Source of the DNA: Musa acuminata AAA Group | Lineage: Eukaryota; Streptophyta; Magnoliopsida; Zingiberales; Musaceae | Assembly (NCBI RefSeq): GCF_036884655.1 | Contig: NC_088335.1 | Span: 40,080,001 to 40,144,000 of the forward strand | Length of the DNA: 64,000 bases | Reading direction: 5' to 3' | Shown: positions 55,597-64,000 of the stretch, piece by piece | Position numbering within the stretch: position 1 is the first letter of the stretch | Layout: the number at the start of each line of letters is the position of its first letter | Notes under the pieces: generated by a model | Databases searched by the model: none | The model's input: the letters and a program-made list of their open reading frames with translations, nothing else | What the model was told of the DNA's origin: nothing | Made by a program: the position numbers and the translations under genes

Positions 55597-57474
55597 TGTT
55601 GAATCTTGGATTTTGATGATGAAGTCAATTGTCATTTGTTGTCTAATCTATGTGTTGAGATAAGTGTGCAGGATTAACTACGATAAAATTAAGACATGCA
55701 GTAGGAGTTGTACCGGATCATGACAATGATCACATTGGGAGTTCGAGAGCTTGACGGAAGTTCGGACACTCGTCGGAGGTTCTGCGAGAACAAATCCGAG
55801 AAGTCCAGAAGCTTGCCAAAGAAGCTCATCGGAACTTGCCAAGTGAATCGTCGCAAGTCCAAGAGTTTGCCAGAAGTCCGCAGGAGCATCACCGAGGGTT
55901 TGTCGAATGATCGACGGAAGTTCGCCGGAAACTCGCCGGAAGAAGCGATTGACGCACCGGAGCAAGCTGCAGAATTTGTCTTAGGAAATAATCGTAGTTA
56001 GCACAATGATTAAGTTAGAAATGGGAGGTGATCCCATTAGCTTAATCTTGGGGCAATTGGGCCCCTGAAAAACCCAAATTGGGCTGAATGGATCAACCCA
56101 TTCGGACCCTGGTTGCTATGGGAGGTGCAACCACCCAAGCCAAGAGGTAGCACCACCTGGGCTAAGTCTCCCAGGGAGACTGGGCGGTGCAACCGCCCCA
56201 GCCAGGAGGTGCAACCGCCTGGGCTCAGTCTCCGAGTGAGACTAGGCGGCGCAACCTCTCCTGACAAGAGGTGGCACCGCTTGAGCTCAAGTTTCGAGCT
56301 CTGCCAGGCGGTGCAACCGCCCCAGTCAGGAGGTGCAACCGCCTGAGCCCGATCTTCGAGCTTTGGCAGAGAGGTGCAACCGCCCCTGATAGAGGTGGCA
56401 CCGCTCAGAGGCTCAGTCTTCGAGCTCTGCCAGGCGGTGCAACCGCCCCAGTCAGGAAGTGCAACCGCTTGATCCCGGAATTCCGAGAATTGACAGATTT
56501 GAGCTCCAAATTTGAACTGGGTTGGGGCCTATAAATACCCCACCCATTCAGCACTGAAAGGTAGCAAACTTGCACTCGAAATCTTGATATCTTTTTTTGA
56601 TTCTTAGAGCTCAAATCTGTTGTAAAGACCAAAAGTTCTCCTCCTTCTGTTCTTCAAAGTTTGAGTTGTAAAGAGAGGAGAGAAAACTTCTGTAAGGGTT
56701 GTCTCCAAAGCCCATCAAAAGGAGTGAATCAGTAAAAGGGTGGTTGGCCTTCGCCTATTGAAGGAAGGCCTCTAGTTGACGTCGGTGACCTCGTCGGTAG
56801 AGGAAGCCAAAAGTGGAGTAGGTCAAGATTGACTGAACCACTCTAAATCTCGGTTTGCATTTCCTTTGAGCATTTTACCTTCACTGCAAACTTCTCAATA
56901 GCTTACTGCCTTCTGCGATTTTACGAATGAGTTTCTAAGTTCAAAACTTTCCGAATCTGCGTTTAGACGTAAATCGACTTTTTTCGTACGATCATCATAT
57001 TTCAGTTTACGTTTACGTTTTGATTTCAATCATAACTGTTTACTGCCTTCTGCAATCTTACGAATAAGTTTCTAAGTTCAGAAATTTCTAAATCTGCGTT
57101 TAGACGTAAATATGATTTTTCGTACGATCATCATACTGCAGATTGCATTTACGTTTTGAGCTTTACCATAACTGCACACTGCCTTTATACTCTTGCTTAA
57201 ACTGCGTCTTGTCTAATCAAGTGATCTACGAATCAGCATTTAGACGTAAATCGGTTTCTTCGTACGAACATCGGATTTCAGTTTGCGCCTATATTCTGGT
57301 TTTCATCATAGCTGCAAACTGCCTGCATAGATTGACTTCAATCTTGCTCAGTATCGACTTTCACACAGAAATTGTTTTTATCATGCGAACGCAGCTTTCG
57401 GTTTTAATCGTAGAAAGCTTTCCGCTACACTAATTCACCCCCCCCCCCCCCTCTTAGTGCTCTCGATCCTAACA
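55597..57474 (+). repeat. 3' LTR of element G
   Basis: TGTTGAATCTTGG to GATCCTAACA. Palindromes 56120-56470, TATAAATA near 56530, hairpin 2 56745-56771, longer repeat units 56930-57330, C run near 57438-57451. Confidence 0.9.
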
Positions 57475-57479
57475 GCACG

Positions 57480-57659
57480 TTGACCAGTCCTCCGACCCGA
57501 CATCCAATCTCCTAACATGATGCTCTCCGGCCTAACGTTTGATTCTCCTACTTCAATCGATTTGTCTCTCTATGATCGAAGTTAGTTCTACATCACTCAT
57601 ACGTTGATTAGATCATAACTTTATTAATTGATTTTATCATTAAAAATTAAGATTCAATA
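57480..57659 (-). repeat. LTR of element H, proximal part
   Basis: On the minus strand it starts TATTGAATCTTAA and proceeds with AGTAGGAGAATCAAACG and TTGGATGTCGGGTCGG, like the LTRs of E and C. It breaks at the gcacg site of G. Confidence 0.7.
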
Positions 57660-58400
57660 ATCTCTCCTTTTTTTATGATGATAATCGATTGATGGAGTTT
57701 TAACTAAACTGCCCCTATCCATATACCATATTAAAATAAATTATCATTCAAATAAATGATAACCTTCTAATCTAATTTGAAACAATTTTAATCATAATCC
57801 TATGCAACACATTATATCAATATAAACATTATTTACGTCATCATCATAAATCGAAGTATTGCATGTATAATTCCAAATCATCATGCATAATTATAAAATC
57901 ATCATTACTTTAGGCATAATTTGCATGATACCAAAATATTAATATTTTTAAACCATCATTACTTCAAATCATCGTGCATAAAATCATAAAGCATGATACC
58001 AAAATATTTAACATTTTTAAACTATCATTATTTCTCACCTTTTGTCATCAACAAAAAAGAGAAACGTCCAACTAACAAGTTTTTGAGACATGAAAGCTAG
58101 TAATTTAGTAAGTTTTACATTACTTTAGAACATGAAAGTTAGCAAAATTTTTGCTTCTATTGAGATATGCAAGATAGTAATTTTTACTTCTATTGAGATA
58201 TACAAGATAATAATTTTTACTTCTTGAGATGGGTAAGCTAACAATTTTTACTTTTCTTAAGATATGCAAGATATCAATTTGTGCTTATCTTGAGATGTGC
58301 AAGCTAGCACTTTTGCTTTTCTTTGTACGCTAGTAATTCTTGGTTCTTCTTGAAATGTGCAAGCTATTTTTTTTTACTGAACTCAATCGCACTTCTCTTG
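57660..58400 (-). other. 3' noncoding region of element H
   Basis: On the minus strand it ends in a polypurine tract (AAAAAAAGGAGAG) next to the LTR. About 58080-58370 is a degenerate tandem array of TGCAAGCTAGC...CTTGAGATG units, the same array as at 28430-28830 in E. Confidence 0.6.
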
Positions 58401-59620
58401 ATGCTCAAAGTAGCCTCTAATAGCATTAACGACTCCATGTATATCATTAGAGCATTGATAGGTATTGTAACATGAGGTGCCTTTTGTGGTGTCAAGAAAA
58501 CTGACACATAATCAATGACAAGGGTACGTGAGGACTAAGCATGCTCCAAAATATATAAAACTTTCAAGTTATGATTTGCTTGAACACCTTTGTGAGTGTG
58601 CAAGTCGATAGCATCGGGACCATGAGCACGGACTACTATTCCCTTGAATTGGCTTAATTAACCCTATAATAGGTCAAAAAAATAATGATCAATCAAAATC
58701 AATCCTGGGACCCAAACACCTATAGACCTTAAATTATGTTTATATGCCGAAACAAGATGTCACATCTTGAATTTTTTTTTTATAGGATTACAATATCTTT
58801 CCATAGGTACATCGAGAGCCAAGTAATTAAATATTATTTAATAATATACATAAATAATAAATATTTATTATTATTTATTTATTTATAAAATATAAATTAA
58901 AAATAGTCATGGGTTTTATTGAGAAATATATTACTGTCCACTCAATAATAATGACCAACTGGATCTACCTAGCATTAGAGAAAGGTCTCATCTCCATTGA
59001 AATCCGATGGAGAGATGATATTTCATGGCAACAAAGAGTCAGTAAAGTAAAATATCAATGTTAATGTTCAAATAAATCATATAGAATGATTCAAATATAT
59101 TCGAAAGTTATAGATGAATCTCCACATGAATTATCGCCTTTGTTCACATGAATTATTGCCTTCGTTCACATGAATTATCGCATGACATAGGTTCCATGGA
59201 CATTCAAATTACACCACGTATTTTGGCTGGTCCACATTCCAAATATCTTCACTTGACTCTCAAATGAGACATAGCTATCATCATAAATGTAATGATGAAT
59301 AGAGGCCACATGCATTGACCTTGTTGATTTGGATCAGCTTTGATCGAGGAATGAGATGTGATGAATCATACATTTCAATCCACATCGACGATAGAAGTTG
59401 GTTTCTACGGTTCATGTCACGCTACATGCAAATGGCTAAAAATGTTCTTCTATATTTAGGCTATTGCATTTTGATACCAACATTTAGCTCATATAGTACT
59501 TGCGGTGGAGCCTCACCCCTTCCATCGTTCTTTAAGACTTTCTCGATGCAATGCAATACAGAAAAATCCAATTCACGGATAGCTACTACCGCTAGTATTA
59601 TATTACAGCATATATATGAC
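58401..59620. other. Intergenic region 3' of the terpene synthase
   Basis: AT-rich and without supported genes. A short tandem repeat CACATGAATTATCGCC/TTGTT occurs at 59122-59190. TTTGATCGAGGAATGAGATG near 59338-59357 resembles the region upstream of the terpene synthase at 63613-63632. Confidence 0.45.
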
Positions 59621-62600
59621 TCATGCCTTCAGATTTGGAGCTTTGAAGAGCAACAAGGTTACGTACTCCTCAAGCATGGGCAGCTTATGCTCCTCATTGT
59701 AGCTGTACATCAACTTCACCATGCGTGCCGTGTTGAGGCATGCTGTTACAAAGTCCTGAGAGAAGGAGCTCGATGAGAAGCTTTCTTTATTGAGTTCTTC
59801 CCATGCTTTACATATCATCTGCATCACATGTTCTCGTGCACTTTCGACGGAGCACTGTGGGTTCTCTTTCATGAAGCACTCCAAGTATGACCCATCAAAT
59901 CCTTCTTGTTTCTCGTCCTAAAACACAGTAGCAAATTCCTCCATCTCATGTTATAACGAGAAGCAACGTTAAGTTTGTGGAAACTAGACATCAGTTCTGT
60001 ATACCTTGGCACTTCCCAGATCATCCCACAGTCGAAGAATTGTTGCAGGAGATGATATCAGGTTGGGATAACTTTCTGCAGAATCCATCGCACCTCCTCC
60101 CAAAAGAAAGTTTAAGTGTGTCAACACAAGCGGCACGCCGCAGCTGATGACGCCGTTCCTCAGGTAGTCATCCGCAGGTGGGACATGACCCCTCGCAAAC
60201 CACATTGCTTCCCTCATAAATGCATTGCTTAATTCAATCCACTGCAAATTATGAATACAAGCTTCATGTCATTAAGAAGAATAATATTCAAATAATAAAA
60301 AGAAAAATGTTTGTGAATCATAATACCGATTTCTTTAGGATGTTGATTGGGTTCCACCCATGCTCCTCAAAGATCATTTCTGCAATCTCATTAGTGGTCT
60401 TGTACAGTGCGTCGTAGCATATTCTCATGTAACATGGAAGCAAATCGATGGCGGACACTTCCCATCTGTAAATTTGATGTGACAAAAGTGTAACTCTACG
60501 TCCGTTGATTTCAAGACATACATAAATGCATGAGAAGACTGAAACGCTTACTTATTGATGGCATCCGTGAAGAGACGAAGCTCATCGAGTGATCCTTTTA
60601 GGTCGAAGATGTCATCGATAAGATAGACGACGGCGATGACTTTGGTCAAGGCAAGTCTGTGTTGGGAGAACTTGGGATCGGGAAGGCTGGTCATTGACCA
60701 CACGTACCACTTCAAGGATTGGTCTCGGGCAAACCTTAGATCTTGTGATAACCCGGTGTTTCTCCACCAACTATAACACATCAAGGGAGAAAGGAACCAA
60801 TTACCAACGACGAGACATGTGAATGGGACACATGAACCGATCGACTTTGACAAAGAGATATAAAAGAAGGATTATAGAAACTAAATTTAACATTTCCAAA
60901 CAAAAAAGGATATGTTATATGTACGAGAATAAATGGATATACGAAGGATATGCTATATAAGATTTCCAAAAAAAAAAAGGATCTGTTATATGTATGAGAA
61001 AAATAAAAAGGATAGATTTGGACCGGATATTGGACGTTGTCGGCAATGATGAAGCTCAATAAAGGAAAAGCTCATTGGTTTGAGCCTTGTTCATATGATA
61101 ATTTGCAGTGTATAAAGCAATCCGATAACCAATCTGTTTTATCATTTGGGTATGATTTATGGACTAGCTTTTTGCTTGATTATTATTTTTTGCATGTCCT
61201 GAAAACTATGATGATGAATCTATTATCCATTTCTGCGATAAGTTTTCTTATGGACCAATCCTCATTAGACTCTTATATAAGACTTTATTTCATGTTTGTT
61301 ATATACAACACAAAAAAAATAAAATAAAAGAAACACCACACACTTAACGTGTCTGTATTAAAAAAATTACCTTGTCATTTCTTGCAACTCCTGTTTATGC
61401 AAAGACTGAATCAGAATGAAATCCATCCTGGCTAGTTCTTGAATGATTCTTCTCATTCCTTTGTCTTGATGGTGATGATCAAGATATTGCCTGGCTTTAT
61501 ACCTCTGCAAACTCATATGATATGGATAATCCAATGTCTGCTGAATGAATCTGGCATCGTCTGATTCCAAGCATGCCATGGAAGATTTAAGATGCTCACT
61601 TGCAAACGTGTTGGCTCTGTAAAGTATTTCTTCACCGGTGTTCAAATAGGATGCTTCATACAAGTTTACCATTCCATCGATCTCTTTCCCAAGGGATGTC
61701 GAGAAGTTTCCTTTGCCATCCAAGAAGATAGAAAATATATCTAAAAGGGAAAAAAGGATTTTAGCATAGTCTAATTTTGCAACATGTGTTGTATTATGAA
61801 AATGATGAGAATCCTAATATCTAACTTCTCCAATTATTTTTGCATTTCATTGTCAAATGATGACATCTTTAGAGATGATTTCTAAGTAGAAAAAATCAGT
61901 TATTACATGATAAAAATTTATTATTATTATTATTTATCATAATTATTGATAAATAACAAAAGAGTATCAGGAAAACTTACTAGAAGATATAGGGTGCCGA
62001 GCTTGTCGTAATAATCGAAATAAAAGAGTAACTTTCACAAAGTTGTGTATACCATCATCGATAATACTGAAATGATTATTACATAAGGAATCTATTTTTG
62101 ATTTGATCTCTTCACTGAAACGATAGTCAATGCCTAATCTCTGAAGGAAATCAATCATTAACATTGTATCTAATTGATCCTTGGTCTCGTGGAATACCCT
62201 TCTCACTTCCTCTAAACAATTCTTATGCCTATGACATACAAGCTCCTGCATCATAAAATACAAAACAAAGTGAGAGACATATCAATCGCACAAATCCTAA
62301 GTTGTCTCTAAATTTAGATTAAGATGCTATGTGTGAAAACACTAATCAACATGTTTATCTATCATATCATCATATTTTGGTTGTTGTTGCACTGTAGGAC
62401 CGTTCCTTTCATTTCAAGTCATACAAAACGAATAATTCTGATGTTGACGTTTTGCTTAGAAATAAGAAATGCTAGTATCACGGTAAACGAATTCTTGTGT
62501 TATTTTCTGATGTAGATTAGATATTCCACAAATCATATCCTTTTCCACTCTACATGGTTATAGATGGATACTAGATTTATAATCCTATTCTTCAATACAA

Positions 62601-62715
62601 TTAAATATATGAATACTCTTCATCACGGACAAATAAGTTAGATAATAGTCGTCGAAACTTTCCAACCTTGATATGTGAATAAACAAACACCGAAACATAT
62701 TAATTAATTAATTAA

Positions 62716-62804
<89 letters not shown>

Positions 62805-63000
62805 GTGTGCGAGAAAGAGAGAGAGAACATAAGACACTGACTTCATAATCCTTGGGTGTTGTAGTCTCCACCAGCAGCTGTTGTTTGGGACGTAGATGAG
62901 GAGGAGGAAGACGAACGTTCGAGGAGAAGGAGATGGGGGCGGCGCCGCCCCTGTTGGTGTGCAAGGAGCAGAACCACTGGGGACGATGGAGGGTGGACAT
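59621..63000 (-). CDS. Terpene synthase, seven exons, probably TPS-g (acyclic mono/sesquiterpene type)
   Basis: Exons: 63000-62842, 62245-61981, 61740-61371, 60770-60552, 60465-60327, 60241-60005, 59917-59621. All junctions are GT/AG and the frame stays open through 1,686 bases (561 residues); exon sizes 219 and 139 are typical of plant [21 protein letters not shown] opens the alpha-helical part. The metal-binding DDxxD is DDIFD in exon 4. The NSE/DTE motif DDLGSAKDE spans exons 6 and 7. The RRx8W motif of cyclising TPS-b/a enzymes is absent, and [14 protein letters not shown] stands where others have RxR; both point to TPS-g, whose known products are linalool, nerolidol or geraniol. Exon 1 ([18 protein letters not shown]...) is basic and Ser-rich and may be a plastid transit peptide. 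The product cannot be named from sequence. Confidence 0.85.
62694..62798. repeat. (TAAT)n(TA)n microsatellite in intron 1 of the terpene synthase
   Basis: A TTAA/ATTA run passes into about 39 TA units, 43 bases from the exon 1 splice donor. Confidence 0.95.
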
Positions 63001-63074
63001 GGAGCCTTGAAGCACTGCAGAGATGATGAGGCTTCTGCGTCGTCACCATGTCTGTTGCTTTGGGTTGTGTCGCA

Positions 63075-63080
63075 TTTATA
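63075..63080 (-). promoter_or_regulatory. TATA box of the terpene synthase gene
   Basis: On the minus strand CACTATAAATGCGAC, with TATAAA 75 bases upstream of the ATG. Spacing is good for a plant promoter with a 40-50-base leader. Confidence 0.6.
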
Positions 63081-63342
63081 GTGAAGCTAAACTCCAGGCA
63101 CCTATCTAAGAAAACGACAAACTACCAGGAGCCAAGAAAGCATCAGGAGTAGTTGAACATTTATGTCTGTCGTGCAACACGAGAGGGCTTAAGCGGAAGA
63201 GAGCAAGAGGAGGAAGACAATAAAGACCCCTTACGCTGTCATGGTAACGTTGATGAATATGATGATAAGAAGTTATCACCTCAAATCTGAGTAACAATAA
63301 TCTAAATTCGAATAAGGAAATGATTTCAATTAGATTCAAATG

Positions 63343-63381
<39 letters not shown>

Positions 63382-64000
63382 AATGTTTTAATGGACGGAT
63401 GCTAATGGAAACCAAACTACAAAAGAATATTGTTTCGTTTACATGATAACAAAGCAAATGTCAATGAATCTCCACCACTTGGACTCTATGACATTGTTTG
63501 TTTGCCATTGGCCACACAATGAAACACGTGTACATGTGTACATGTGAACATGTGAATCTCGACAACGTGTACATGTGAATCTCGACGGCGTGAACTCTTG
63601 ACTTTGATCAGCTATGATCGAGGCTTGAGATGGGATAAAGCATTAATATCTAAAACCCAGAGGGAACAATATTATTTATCCTCCTTATTTCCTCACAGTT
63701 TCATTTAATAAATGAATTTACTATAAACGTAAAAATGGTTAAAGTATAATTAAAAATATAATTAAAAAATCAGATTTCGTAAGATCATCAACCTCATAAT
63801 TGTCGTGAGTCACATGTACTCCGCATGTGAAAATTGCTGATGCTACTTGCAAATGTCTTTGTTCAGCTTCTGTCATTGTCAATCACTGTGAGTTCAACTA
63901 TATAGCAAGTCACACGCCTTGAATTTGTTAACACTTGGAAGAAAAATCAAATCCAATATATGTTATAAGGGTCATACTTATTCATTTTTGGTTAGGGGTT
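63081..64000. other. Upstream region of the terpene synthase
   Basis: No supported gene. It has a TA microsatellite (63346-63377) and a small repeat of ACGTGTACATGTGAATCTCGAC (63526-63590), with CACGTG-like cores. This should be the promoter side of the terpene synthase. Confidence 0.5.
63346..63377. repeat. TA microsatellite
   Basis: About 16 TA units, some 350 bases upstream of the terpene synthase start. Confidence 0.9.

Larger units (their letters stand above)
49007..57474 (+). mobile_element. Element G: older member of the F family (gag + ORF2, no pol)
   Basis: 8,468 bases with LTRs of 1,873 and 1,878 bases and a perfect gcacg TSD (49002-49006, 57475-57479). Same layout as F: PBS, gag, spacer, promoter-like segment, ORF2, pol tail, purine boxes, LTR. 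Gag and ORF2 are broken, so it is older or was inserted in mutated form. A second member with the same unusual order shows that F is a family and not a one-off deletion. Confidence 0.9.
48481..58400 (-). mobile_element. Element H: minus-strand Sirevirus remnant hosting element G
   Basis: Reading on the minus strand: a noncoding 3' region (58400 to 57660) with the CTCAAGA...TGCAAGCTAGC-type repeat and a polypurine tract, then an LTR starting at 57659 that runs to 57480, is cut by G, and resumes at 49006 to 48481. There it is truncated at repeat X3. No coding part remains. Confidence 0.7.

Noticed and set aside
59315..59776. Plus-strand frame of 153 codons at the terpene synthase end
   Set aside because: It overlaps the last terpene synthase exon in antisense and has no recognisable domain.

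Overview
The window is nuclear DNA of a flowering plant, most likely a monocot. The low-copy genes are GC-rich (a CYP94 and a PLC-like gene, both with one coding exon), the terpene synthase has the plant seven-exon layout, and about 45 kb is nested Ty1-copia LTR retrotransposons, mostly of Sirevirus type. From memory the LTR-derived peptides resemble 'hypothetical proteins' common in banana/Ensete annotations, so Musaceae is my best guess. That guess is inference and untested.

Host genes: a CYP94-type cytochrome P450 (1754-3262, minus), a 1-Cys peroxiredoxin pseudogene that kept its promoter but lost its catalytic-cysteine segment (5532-5977), a PLC-like phosphodiesterase (41189-42175, plus), a BOI/BRG-type RING E3 ligase (43259-44362, minus, first exon not found), and a seven-exon terpene synthase, probably TPS-g (59621-63000, minus). 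A decayed LINE RNase H tail lies at 650-1320. None of the host genes form an operon or an obvious pathway cluster.

Transposons: an old short-LTR copia element (A, 6424-40280) has been split by later insertions. These are full-length Sirevirus B (7731-16072); solo LTR C (17517-19061); an X-type LTR region with truncated element D and an inverted LTR fragment (17460-23876); and element E (25140-39545), whose 3' LTR holds the young element F (29563-38354). A second block, 48481-58400, is a minus-strand Sirevirus remnant (H) with element G (49007-57474) inside its LTR. Four nestings have target-site duplications: tctaa (E), acatg (F) and gcacg (G) are perfect, and atcta/accta (B) differs at one base.

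Main discovery candidate: F and G belong to one non-autonomous family laid out as LTR - gag - ORF2 - remnant of the pol C-terminus - LTR. Protease, integrase, reverse transcriptase and most of RNase H are missing. In their place is an ORF (368 aa, intact in F) with a helical domain, a proline-rich hinge and a C-terminal coiled coil, preceded by a promoter-like segment. Gag of F is intact and ends just where the protease would start. All LTRs of the wider family also share a two-hairpin leader whose second stem shows paired substitutions, which suggests a selected RNA structure.
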